This document shows, one piece after another, positions 1 to 5,618 of a DNA stretch of 6,860 nt (position 1 is its first letter; each line of letters begins with the position of its first letter). A program made the translations under genes and the position numbers. The stretch lies in the NCBI GenBank assembly GCA_017354095.1, contig JAFMRP010000256.1:1-6860 (forward strand). Direction: 5' to 3'. The notes under the pieces were generated by a model. It had not been told where the DNA came from, did no database searches, and saw only the letters and a program-made list of their open reading frames with translations. Source of the stretch: Ktedonobacteraceae bacterium (GTDB taxonomy: Bacteria > Chloroflexota > Ktedonobacteria > Ktedonobacterales > Ktedonobacteraceae).

Positions 1-1
1 G

Positions 2-1126
2 ATTCCGGCGATCTCTCCCAGCTCGACCATTATTGTGCAGGCAGCTTCTCCGGCTGTGGGGCTGGTCTGTTCTCGCTGTGGTTTTCAGAATCGTCCCGGC
101 GCTAAATTCTGCAAGCGCGACGGGCAACCCCTCGTGCAAGGGGTTGCCGCGCCTCCGCCAGTGCGTGTACAGGCCGCGCGAGCGCCCATCAGGGCGCGAC
201 CGGTGCAGGGCAGCATTCCGGCACGGCCATCTCAAGGTATCCGAGCGCGGCCAGTGCAGGGCAGCATTTCGGCGCGGCCATCTCAAGGCATCCAGGCGCG
301 GCCAGTGGGCAGCAACAACAACGCCGCGACCGCGCGGGATCCCTCGGCGGCCTATCGTAGTGGCCTGCAGCAACTTGTCAATAAGAATTATAGCCAGGCC
401 GTGAGCCAGTTTCAGCTGGCGCTTAGCCTTGGCGGGCCTTCCTATGATACACTCTATAATCTGGGACGTGCCTACCGGCAAGCGGGTCAGGCGCAGAAAG
501 AGACCAATAAAAAGGTTTTCGCCGAAGATCTGAAGCTTGCTGCCGAGCGCTTCGAAGAGGCCACACGGCTCAAGCCAGACGCGCTCGATGCCTACTTCCA
601 GCTCGGCATGTGCTATCGTGACCTGGAGCTATATAGCCAGGCCGCTGGAGCCTTTAAAAAGGCCCTCGCTCTGGCTCCTCAGGACTCCGCCATTCACTAC
701 CAGCTTGGGCTGGCGGCAATGGAGCAAGGTAACTACCGGGAAGCAGGGGGTCACTTCCGCGACGGGTTGAAGATCAACCCTGATCATGCGTTGATTTTAA
801 TAGCGATTGGTCGATTGTACGTGGCGACTAAGCAGGTCACCAACGCGATTAAAACGCTGCGCGAGGCAACACAGAAAGATCCAGAGCTCTGGGAAGGTTG
901 GTATGAGCTGGGGCGAGCTCATATGAAGCTGAAAGAGTGGCAGCTTGGTCAGAGCGCGCTGGAGCGAGCGCGTCAGCTGGCGCCGTTCGCTCCCGAAATT
1001 TATAGCAATATGGCGGCCTGTTATATCAAATTGAACAAAAAGAAAGAGGCTCGGAAAATGGTTGCTGAAGCATTGCAGCTTGATCCCGACAACGCCGAGG
1101 CCCTTCGCATACAAAAACAGCTTTAA
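2..1126 (+). CDS. Zinc-ribbon TPR scaffold protein (5' end may be outside the window)
   Basis: This is probably a cytoplasmic scaffold or adaptor that binds partner proteins through tetratricopeptide repeats; no enzymatic domain is seen. Numbering from the GTG at 35, it has a short zinc-ribbon-like knuckle (C12, C15, C26, with D29 where a fourth Cys is usual). An Arg/Pro/Ala/Gln-rich linker (about 38-100) follows, containing a 17-residue tandem repeat. The C-terminal part holds about seven TPRs (roughly 105-137, 138-183 with a Lys-rich insertion, 184-217, 218-251, 252-285, 286-319, 320-353) with the usual G-Y-A-F-A-P pattern. GTG 35 gives 363 residues, but it has no Shine-Dalgarno sequence and the frame is open to the left edge (Ser/Pro/Thr-rich), so the true start is probably upstream. 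The stop lies 14 bp before the phosphatase gene, whose Shine-Dalgarno sequence fills the gap, so the two are almost certainly co-transcribed. The binding partner is unknown. Confidence is high for TPR and modest for the start. Confidence 0.88.
   Translation: MPAISPSSTIIVQAASPAVGLVCSRCGFQNRPGAKFCKRDGQPLVQGVAAPPPVRVQAARAPIRARPVQGSIPARPSQGIRARPVQGSISARPSQGIQARPVGSNNNAATARDPSAAYRSGLQQLVNKNYSQAVSQFQLALSLGGPSYDTLYNLGRAYRQAGQAQKETNKKVFAEDLKLAAERFEEATRLKPDALDAYFQLGMCYRDLELYSQAAGAFKKALALAPQDSAIHYQLGLAAMEQGNYREAGGHFRDGLKINPDHALILIAIGRLYVATKQVTNAIKTLREATQKDPELWEGWYELGRAHMKLKEWQLGQSALERARQLAPFAPEIYSNMAACYIKLNKKKEARKMVAEALQLDPDNAEALRIQKQL
188..313 (+). repeat. 51-bp in-frame tandem repeat in the TPR-protein linker (about 2.4 copies)
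   Basis: Two full 51-bp units (188-238 and 239-289) and a partial third from 290 encode IRARPVQGSIPARPSQG, IRARPVQGSISARPSQG and IQARPVGS. By my alignment the two full units match at 44 of 51 bases, and six of the seven differences are silent. Each unit is itself built from two related halves (ARPVQGSI and ARPSQGI), so the array grew in two steps. The encoded linker is strongly basic and lacks acidic residues. Confidence 0.9.
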
Positions 1127-1140
1127 AAAGGAGGGCAGAA

Positions 1141-3057
1141 ATGCTCTGTCCATCGTGTAATACACTGAATAGAGAGAATGCCAGGTTCTGTAAAGGCTGC
1201 GGTTTGTCGTTTGTGCCACAGACCGCCCCGGCGCCTCAAGAGCAGGCACAACCGGAACAGGCGGAGGAGCAGGCGGGAACGGCTGAGGCTGCTGCCCAGC
1301 CCGCGGCGGTGGATCAGAATCCATCACCCCCTCCAGAAGTAGCGCCGGATGAGCCTGAACCGCAGGCCGTCGAGGTTGTTGCCGATGACGATATCAGCCT
1401 GGCTCCAACGCAGATCCTGACGCCGGAGAAGATGATGGCCTACCATACGCAGCGCTGGTGGGAAGAGAGCAAACAGGCACCATCCGCGCAGAGCGAGGCC
1501 GAGGCAGAGGAGGAGGAGCGGCGCAAGCAGGCCATTGCTGACTCGCCAACGATCATGTTTGGTCTGGCGGAACCGTCCGCACCACAGATGGAGCCAGACG
1601 TCTCCGTGCAGCCAACTATGATCATTGAGCCAGGTGAGCAAGAGTCCAGCACGGTCGGAGCGAGCGAAGCAGCGGGGGAGCCGGACCCCGGCGCGGATTC
1701 CAGTGTCCCCGCTGCAGAGGGCGAGACCGCCGCGACCGAGCCAGCAGAACCAGCAGAAAATCAACAAGCAACGGCAGAGGCGGGCAGCGCGGAAGCCACA
1801 GCAGCGGACGATGCCTCCCCGACCACTGCCCAGGAAGAGGAGAGCATGGAACAGGAACAGGACCAGCAGCAGGTTACAGAGAATGAGACCAGCCAGGAGC
1901 AAGCGACTGCAACCTTTCCTACCCTGGCGGAAGGAACGCTGGTGGCCGGGCGCTACGAAATCGTCCAGGTTTTGAGCGAGAACGAAAGCGAGCACACCTA
2001 CCAGGTGAACGACCAGCAGGGTTACAAGCATTGTTGGAATTGTGGCTCGGAACAGAACGTCGAGGGTGATGAGTTTTGCATCGACTGCGGCGCGGAGCTC
2101 AATAACGCCGCCTACATTTTGCACGAGTATCACAGCGCCGAATCTGCCTCCCAGGAAACGAACGTTTTGCAGGGAACCATCGTCAACACCTTTGTCGACC
2201 AGGAGCGTACATACGCCGTCGAGCAGCCCCAGGCGACACAGAGCTCGTTCCCTACCGGGGTTCACCTTATCGCGGCCTGCGACTCCGATGCCGGCGATCT
2301 CAGGCGCAGCGAACCCAACGAAGACAGTACCCTGGTGTTGCAGATTCAGCGCGTGCATGAGTCTATCGCCGCCCCATCTGGCGTCTTTCTGGTCGCCGAT
2401 GGTATGGGTGGGCATGATAAAGGTCAGGTGGCCAGCCGCATGACCGTCAACGTTATCTCAGAGCGTATCATTCGCGAACTAATCGCCCCTCCCCTGCTTG
2501 AAGAGCAGGATGGTAAGCCGCAAGAGCGGGGTGAAGAGAGCTACGTTGCCCTGCTGCGTGGAGCTATCGAGGATGCCAACACCGAACTGTGCCAGGCTAA
2601 CCAGAACAACAAATCGGATATGGGTTCCACACTGACCGGTTTTATGATGGTGGGGGATTTTGCGTTTGTCTTTAATGTAGGCGATAGCCGCACATATATG
2701 TTGCACGAAGGCAACCTGTATCAACTCACAAATGATCATTCACTGGTTGGCCAGCTTGTTGCGGGAGGCCTGATCGAGCCGGATGACGTCTATACGCACC
2801 CACAGCGCAACCAGATCTATCGTAGCATCGGCGATAAGCCCAATGTACAGATCGACATCTTCAAGCAGCAGGTGCATCCAGGAGACATCCTGCTCAGTTG
2901 TTCAGACGGCCTGTGGGAGATGGTGCGTGACCCGCAAATTGCGACAATGCTCAATAACGCGCCTGATCCCCAGACAGCCTGTGCGCAGTTGATAGAGGCC
3001 GCCAACGCTAATGGCGGAGAGGACAATGTCAGCGCGGTCGTCGTTTTTGTGCGCTAA
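1141..3057 (+). CDS. PP2C-type Ser/Thr protein phosphatase with two zinc ribbons and a kinase N-lobe remnant
   Basis: This protein should remove phosphate from Ser/Thr residues of cytoplasmic proteins using two divalent metals, usually Mn2+ or Mg2+. In order, its 638 residues hold an N-terminal zinc ribbon (C3, C6, C17, C20), a roughly 230-residue linker rich in Glu, Ala, Gln and Pro (28-260), and a stretch resembling the first strands of a Ser/Thr kinase (GRYEIVQVL at 270-278). A second zinc ribbon (C298, C301, C313, C316) follows, then a hinge-like ERTYAVEQ (355-362). The complete PP2C domain runs from about 374 to 638. Catalytic motifs are intact: NED (393-395), DGMGGH (420-425), GDSR (514-517), DHS (532-534), SDG (588-590) and GGEDN (625-629). 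D420, D589 and D628 are the expected metal ligands. There is no signal peptide or membrane segment. AAGGAGG lies 6 bases before the ATG. No VAIK lysine, HRD or DFG is present, so the kinase-like part cannot be catalytic. Substrates are unknown; neighbouring phospho-proteins are the natural guess. Confidence 0.95.
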   Translation: MLCPSCNTLNRENARFCKGCGLSFVPQTAPAPQEQAQPEQAEEQAGTAEAAAQPAAVDQNPSPPPEVAPDEPEPQAVEVVADDDISLAPTQILTPEKMMAYHTQRWWEESKQAPSAQSEAEAEEEERRKQAIADSPTIMFGLAEPSAPQMEPDVSVQPTMIIEPGEQESSTVGASEAAGEPDPGADSSVPAAEGETAATEPAEPAENQQATAEAGSAEATAADDASPTTAQEEESMEQEQDQQQVTENETSQEQATATFPTLAEGTLVAGRYEIVQVLSENESEHTYQVNDQQGYKHCWNCGSEQNVEGDEFCIDCGAELNNAAYILHEYHSAESASQETNVLQGTIVNTFVDQERTYAVEQPQATQSSFPTGVHLIAACDSDAGDLRRSEPNEDSTLVLQIQRVHESIAAPSGVFLVADGMGGHDKGQVASRMTVNVISERIIRELIAPPLLEEQDGKPQERGEESYVALLRGAIEDANTELCQANQNNKSDMGSTLTGFMMVGDFAFVFNVGDSRTYMLHEGNLYQLTNDHSLVGQLVAGGLIEPDDVYTHPQRNQIYRSIGDKPNVQIDIFKQQVHPGDILLSCSDGLWEMVRDPQIATMLNNAPDPQTACAQLIEAANANGGEDNVSAVVVFVR

Positions 3058-3077
3058 TACTATACTTATTCTACTCG

Positions 3078-3138
3078 CGTTCAGAAAATGCTACTATCGT
3101 GGCTAGTGCCGCGCACCCATCTGAACGAATGGTAGCAT
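3078..3138. promoter_or_regulatory. Two interleaved inverted repeats upstream of the vWA gene
   Basis: Arm pair A is a perfect 8-bp inverted repeat, CGTTCAGA (3078-3085) against TCTGAACG (3120-3127). Arm pair B is ATGCTAC (3088-3094) against GTAGCAT (3132-3138), extendable inward by TAT/ATG (one G-T pair) to 10 positions. The order is A, B, A', B', so in RNA the stems would form a pseudoknot or exclude each other. In DNA the right arms cover the candidate -35 hexamer and part of the spacer of the vWA promoter, where an operator would sit. Function is inferred; the repeats are plainly in the sequence. Confidence 0.4.
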
Positions 3139-3150
3139 ATATGATATACT
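3122..3150 (+). promoter_or_regulatory. Candidate sigma-70 promoter with extended -10 for the vWA gene
   Basis: A TATACT hexamer (3145-3150) is preceded by TGA (3142-3144), giving an extended -10. The best -35 at a 17-bp spacing is TGAACG (3122-3127), which matches the consensus at only three positions, as extended -10 promoters tolerate. Transcription would begin near 3157, leaving a leader of about 28 bases with AAAGGAG (3168-3174) before the ATG at 3185. It suggests the vWA gene can be expressed separately from the phosphatase. Confidence 0.5.
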
Positions 3151-3184
3151 AGGGCCAGCCGAACGTGAAAGGAGCAGAGAAACT

Positions 3185-4423
3185 ATGCCCGGAGAAGTAA
3201 CACTGGCACACCAGCTAGGTAAGGACTTTATGCCGGTGACGGGTGGAAGCCAGATCGCATATGCCTTATTGGAAGCCAGACCGACCGAACTTGTGGCCCA
3301 GGTGCGTATGCCGCTGAACTTCGCCCTGGTCATCGACCATTCAGGCTCTATGCGAGGCGCTAAATTACGCAACGTCAAGGAAGCGGTGAAGCGGGTCATC
3401 GAGCATCTGGAGCCAAGCGATTACATTTCAGTTGTCATTTTTGATGATACCGCGCAGGTGATCATTCCCTCCATGCCGGCCAATGATCCCATTGGTATGA
3501 CGGCAGCCATTGATCGCATTCAAGACGCAGGCGGTACTACGATGTCGCTGGGCATGATCCAGGGATTGGGCGAGCTCCGCCGCTGGAACATACCGAACGC
3601 CGTGAATCGCATGATTCTGCTCACTGATGGCGTTACCTACGGTGACACAGATCGCTGTCGCCAACTTGCTCGCGACGCAGCTGCCTCAGGCATCTCCATC
3701 TACCCGCTGGGCATTGGCGCTGACTGGGACGAGAACTTGCTGGATGACGTCGGCCAGCTCAGTGGCGGCATGCCAGCTGAATTTATTCGCAGCCCTGAGA
3801 ATGCCATGGCAATCTTCCAGCAGCAGGTGCAGAGCGCCGTGGCCGTAGCGGTACGCAATGCCACCTTGACCTTGCGCCTCCCCGCTGGTGTCAGCCCCCG
3901 CAAAGCCGTTAAAGTGCTCCCGATCATTCGCGACATTGACCAGACTGCTCTTTCTGATCGCCAGGTCACTATCCACCTTGGTGACCTGGAGAAGGATACG
4001 CCGCAATCGGTGCTGGTTGAACTGATGATCGATCCGCGTCCGGCTGGCCTCTTCCGTATTGCTCAGGCCGAGCTGACCTATGACGTGCCCGTGGTTGGCC
4101 TGGCAGGAGAGAGGCTGCGCGACGATATTAAGGTAACGTTCACTCAAGATGCCAACCAGGCTGCGCAAGTGAATGCGCTGGTCATGAATTTCGCAGAGAA
4201 GGCCAATGCCAATCGTCTGGTTACCCGCGTGCTGGATGAGTACAAGCGGACCGGCAAAGCAACAACCAAACTTGCTCCTAACGTCACCCGTGTACTGGAT
4301 GCGGAGACAGTGGCTGCCCTTGAACAGATCAATCAGGGTCAGCAGGTTTCTCAAGATGTGGTCAAATCTATCGGCAATAAGACGCGCAAACTCACGCAGC
4401 GCCTGGATGACATGTTGCCGTAA
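3185..4423 (+). CDS. Cytoplasmic von Willebrand factor A (vWA) domain protein with intact metal site
   Basis: vWA domains mediate metal-dependent protein-protein contact; the bacterial family members in signalling clusters act as adaptors. The 412-residue protein starts with about 45 residues of beta-type sequence. A vWA domain (about 45-215) follows with a complete MIDAS metal site: DHSGS (51-55), the GGTT threonine (116-119) and LTDG with D148. The region from about 216 to 320 looks beta-rich, like the domain that follows vWA in inter-alpha-trypsin-inhibitor-type and YfbK-type bacterial proteins. The last roughly 90 residues are helical and Lys/Gln-rich. No signal peptide or membrane helix is seen, so the protein should stay in the cytoplasm. 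AAAGGAG sits 10 bases before the ATG, slightly far. Unlike its three neighbours it has no zinc ribbon. The context of PP2C and FHA genes suggests a role in the same phospho-dependent assembly; its partner is unknown. Confidence 0.92.
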   Translation: MPGEVTLAHQLGKDFMPVTGGSQIAYALLEARPTELVAQVRMPLNFALVIDHSGSMRGAKLRNVKEAVKRVIEHLEPSDYISVVIFDDTAQVIIPSMPANDPIGMTAAIDRIQDAGGTTMSLGMIQGLGELRRWNIPNAVNRMILLTDGVTYGDTDRCRQLARDAAASGISIYPLGIGADWDENLLDDVGQLSGGMPAEFIRSPENAMAIFQQQVQSAVAVAVRNATLTLRLPAGVSPRKAVKVLPIIRDIDQTALSDRQVTIHLGDLEKDTPQSVLVELMIDPRPAGLFRIAQAELTYDVPVVGLAGERLRDDIKVTFTQDANQAAQVNALVMNFAEKANANRLVTRVLDEYKRTGKATTKLAPNVTRVLDAETVAALEQINQGQQVSQDVVKSIGNKTRKLTQRLDDMLP

Positions 4424-4450
4424 TAATTATAAACATAGCAAGGAAAGCTC

Positions 4451-4469
4451 TGCGTAATGAACTTACGCA
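4451..4469. promoter_or_regulatory. 7-bp perfect hairpin/operator-like inverted repeat between vWA and FHA genes
   Basis: TGCGTAA (4451-4457) and TTACGCA (4463-4469) are perfect inverted arms around a 5-base loop. No T-run follows, so a classical terminator is unlikely. The same heptamer TTACGCA recurs once at 5344-5350 in front of the rpmH promoter. It could be an RNA hairpin tuning expression between the two genes or a dyad for a DNA-binding protein. Confidence 0.35.
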
Positions 4470-4515
4470 AGGCGTTATATAGGGACAATTATTGACAGAG
4501 GAAGGATAGATTGAC

Positions 4516-5154
4516 ATGACAGTAAGGTGTTCACTGGGTCACGAAAATCCTGATGGCTCGGCATTCTGCGATGAATGTGGCGAGCCACTGAGTGGCGCAG
4601 CCCCTTCTGCGGATGCGGCACCCCAGCAGCCAGCACCCGCACCAGTGGCTGAACCGGCGGCTGGAGGACAGGTATGTCCCTCCTGCGGCGCCACCAATCC
4701 GGCTGGGGAAGCGTTCTGCTCAAATTGCGGCGTTAGCCTGCTGGGCGCGCCGGTTCCGGCACCCGACATGGCGGCTGCTCCATCCGCTCCCGCCGAACCC
4801 GCAGCGCCCGCTCCTGCCGCAGCACCCGCGTTGCAGGCTCGCCTGATCGTTGAGGCGGACAACCAGGAATTCGATCTGGGTGGTAAAGACAATATCACCA
4901 TTGGTCGCGAAGACGCTGTCAGCAACATCTACCCAGATGTGGACCTGACACCTCATGGCGGTGAAGATGGCGGCGTCTCTCGCCTGCATGCGCGCATCTT
5001 CGTTGAGAACGGCCAGTATATGCTGGAGGACGAGAAGAGCACGAACTTTACGTTCCTTAACCGCCAGCGCCTGGCACCTAACACCCCCACACCACTGAGC
5101 GACAACGACGAGGTGCGCCTTGGTCGCGTCCTGCTGCGCTTCAAAACATCGTAG
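4516..5154 (+). CDS. Double-zinc-ribbon FHA (phosphothreonine-binding) protein
   Basis: FHA domains bind phosphothreonine peptides, so this 212-residue protein is likely the reader of the cluster. It opens with a zinc ribbon using C5, H9, C18 and C21, then a Pro/Ala linker. A second ribbon (C54, C57, C68, C71) and another Ala/Pro linker (about 75-106) follow. The FHA domain occupies about 107-212. Key FHA residues are present: GR (130-131), S155-R156-x-H158, and STN (175-177), with N182 further on. The stretch PDVDLTPHGG before SRLHA is typical of bacterial FHA proteins. No signal peptide or membrane helix is seen. GAGGAAGGA (4498-4506) precedes the ATG by about 9 bases. The 92-bp gap after the vWA gene contains a hairpin but no convincing promoter, so the gene may be read from the vWA transcript. 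A plausible ligand is a threonine in the phosphatase linker or in an upstream kinase. Confidence 0.94.
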   Translation: MTVRCSLGHENPDGSAFCDECGEPLSGAAPSADAAPQQPAPAPVAEPAAGGQVCPSCGATNPAGEAFCSNCGVSLLGAPVPAPDMAAAPSAPAEPAAPAPAAAPALQARLIVEADNQEFDLGGKDNITIGREDAVSNIYPDVDLTPHGGEDGGVSRLHARIFVENGQYMLEDEKSTNFTFLNRQRLAPNTPTPLSDNDEVRLGRVLLRFKTS

Positions 5155-5170
5155 CAATCGCAAGGGGATA

Positions 5171-5196
5171 GCAGGGGCGCTCTCTGAGCCCCCTGC
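5171..5196 (+). terminator. GC-rich hairpin after the FHA gene, possible transcription end
   Basis: GCAGGGG (5171-5177) pairs with CCCCTGC (5190-5196) across a 12-base loop that could add a bulged G-C pair. It begins 17 bp after the FHA stop codon, where a terminator belongs. There is no T-run downstream, so it may act as a Rho-independent terminator only weakly, or just stabilise the 3' end of the transcript. Confidence 0.4.
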
Positions 5197-5235
5197 CACT
5201 CCGCTCGCAGGCAGAGTACCCTTAAGGGGAACGGA

Positions 5236-5273
5236 GGTATTCTGGCAAGCTATATGAATGCAAGCGGAATACT
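5236..5273. repeat. Inverted-plus-direct repeat element upstream of the rpmH promoter
   Basis: GTATTC (5237-5242) and GAATAC (5267-5272) are inverted arms. Between them the hexamer GCAAGC occurs twice in direct orientation (5245-5250 and 5260-5265), 15 bp apart. In RNA the outer stem can extend to nine pairs with two G-U wobbles. The role is unknown. It could be a protein-binding site or the remnant of a regulatory leader. Confidence 0.3.
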
Positions 5274-5337
5274 ATTGACTCATCCCACCAAAAATCCCCA
5301 AAAGAGAACAAAAACCCACCACTGTACGTATAGATAA
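5254..5337 (+). CDS. Doubtful 27-codon small ORF
   Basis: An ATG at 5254 opens a 27-residue frame ending at TAA 5335-5337, with a Lys/Arg/His-rich C-terminal half. A strong GGAGGT (5233-5238) lies upstream, but 15 bases away, which is too far for normal initiation. A CTG at 5242 in the same frame would be only 3 bases from it. There is no family resemblance and no promoter that I can place. Most likely this is a chance frame; it is listed because the ribosome-binding motif is otherwise unexplained. Confidence 0.12.
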   Translation: MNASGILLTHPTKNPQKRTKTHHCTYR

Positions 5338-5376
5338 TGTCACTTACGCATAGGCCCTGCGGGCAAACACAACTGC

Positions 5377-5406
5377 TACTTGACCAAAACCAGCAACGTA
5401 CTTGAC
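5377..5406 (+). repeat. Direct repeat TACTTGAC x2 in 22-bp register at the rpmH promoter
   Basis: TACTTGAC occurs at 5377-5384 and again at 5399-5406, a start-to-start distance of 22 bp or about two helical turns. The second copy contains the -35 hexamer of the rpmH promoter. This spacing puts both copies on the same DNA face, as expected for a regulator contacting RNA polymerase. Alternatively it is a spare -35 hexamer. Confidence 0.4.
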
Positions 5407-5431
5407 GCCGAACAATGTTACTCGTTATAAT
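5402..5431 (+). promoter_or_regulatory. Near-consensus sigma-70 promoter for the rpmH-rnpA-yidD-yidC operon
   Basis: TTGACG (5402-5407, five of six consensus bases) and a perfect TATAAT (5426-5431) are separated by 18 bp. Transcription should start near 5438, leaving a leader of about 29 bases with GGAGGAGAGG (5450-5459) before the rpmH ATG. The strength fits a ribosomal-protein gene. This is the best promoter in the window. Confidence 0.85.
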
Positions 5432-5466
5432 CTACGGGACATCTCAAGTGGAGGAGAGGTTTCTTT

Positions 5467-5601
5467 ATGAAACGTACATGGCAACCGAAACGCATTCCGC
5501 GCCTGCGCGAGCACGGCTTCAGAAAACGTATGTCAACCCGCGCTGGCAGACGCGTTTTGAAGGCTCGTCGCGCCAAAGGGCGCTGGAGCCTGACGGTTTA
5601 A
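5467..5601 (+). CDS. rpmH: 50S ribosomal protein bL34
   Basis: bL34 is a tiny, very basic protein of the large ribosomal subunit, buried in 23S rRNA. The 44-residue product has the standard family length. It begins MKRTWQPKRIPR, followed by the conserved EHGFRKRMST, GRRVLKARRAKGR and a short tail. The ATG is set by the purine-rich GGAGGAGAGG about 7 bases upstream and by the invariant MKRT start. It is the first gene of the operon, directly behind a strong promoter, and the classical partner of rnpA. A second reading frame (that of rnpA) is open through its entire length. The usual dnaA neighbour is absent here; an FHA gene lies upstream instead. Confidence 0.98.
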   Translation: MKRTWQPKRIPRLREHGFRKRMSTRAGRRVLKARRAKGRWSLTV

Positions 5602-5618
5602 TCCTGCGATCGATTACA

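Larger units (their letters stand above)
5155..5466. other. 312-bp intergenic region between the signalling cluster and the rpmH operon
   Basis: No convincing protein gene is seen here. From left to right it contains a GC-rich hairpin (5171-5196), the palindrome CCCTTAAGGG (5219-5228), an isolated GGAGGT (5233-5238), and an inverted/direct-repeat element (5236-5273). An A/C-rich, G-poor tract (about 5281-5323) follows, with CCCACCA at both 5284 and 5315. The stretch ends with the rpmH promoter region. I looked for DnaA boxes of the TTATNCACA type because rpmH often neighbours dnaA and oriC, and found none, so this is probably not an origin. Confidence 0.6.

Noticed and set aside
188..313. CRISPR array or mobile-element repeat
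   Set aside because: The repeats are contiguous, in frame, without spacers, and encode a peptide linker.
33..404. Alternative-frame plus-strand ORF over the linker repeat of the TPR protein
   Set aside because: The repetitive Arg/Gly-rich sequence follows from reading the 51-bp repeat out of frame; the TPR frame explains the region.
1324..2415. 363-codon minus-strand open frame opposite the phosphatase gene
   Set aside because: It runs opposite a clearly coding gene with all PP2C motifs. Its translation is Leu/Arg/Cys-rich without a domain, as expected from the complement of Glu/Ala/Gln-rich codons.
3686..4354. 222-codon minus-strand open frame opposite the vWA gene
   Set aside because: No family features or ribosome-binding site, and it is a mirror of the conserved vWA gene.
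4491..4516. Two ATTGACA motifs 19 bp apart just before the FHA gene as -35 boxes
   Set aside because: Neither has a -10 hexamer at a workable distance, and the second overlaps the ATG. They are probably incidental to the translation start.
4539..5199. Overlapping minus-strand frames opposite the FHA gene
   Set aside because: They are low-complexity Ala/Gly-rich complements of the Pro/Ala linkers and have no recognisable start signals.
5155..5466. Replication origin next to rpmH
   Set aside because: No DnaA boxes and no dnaA gene are visible in the window.
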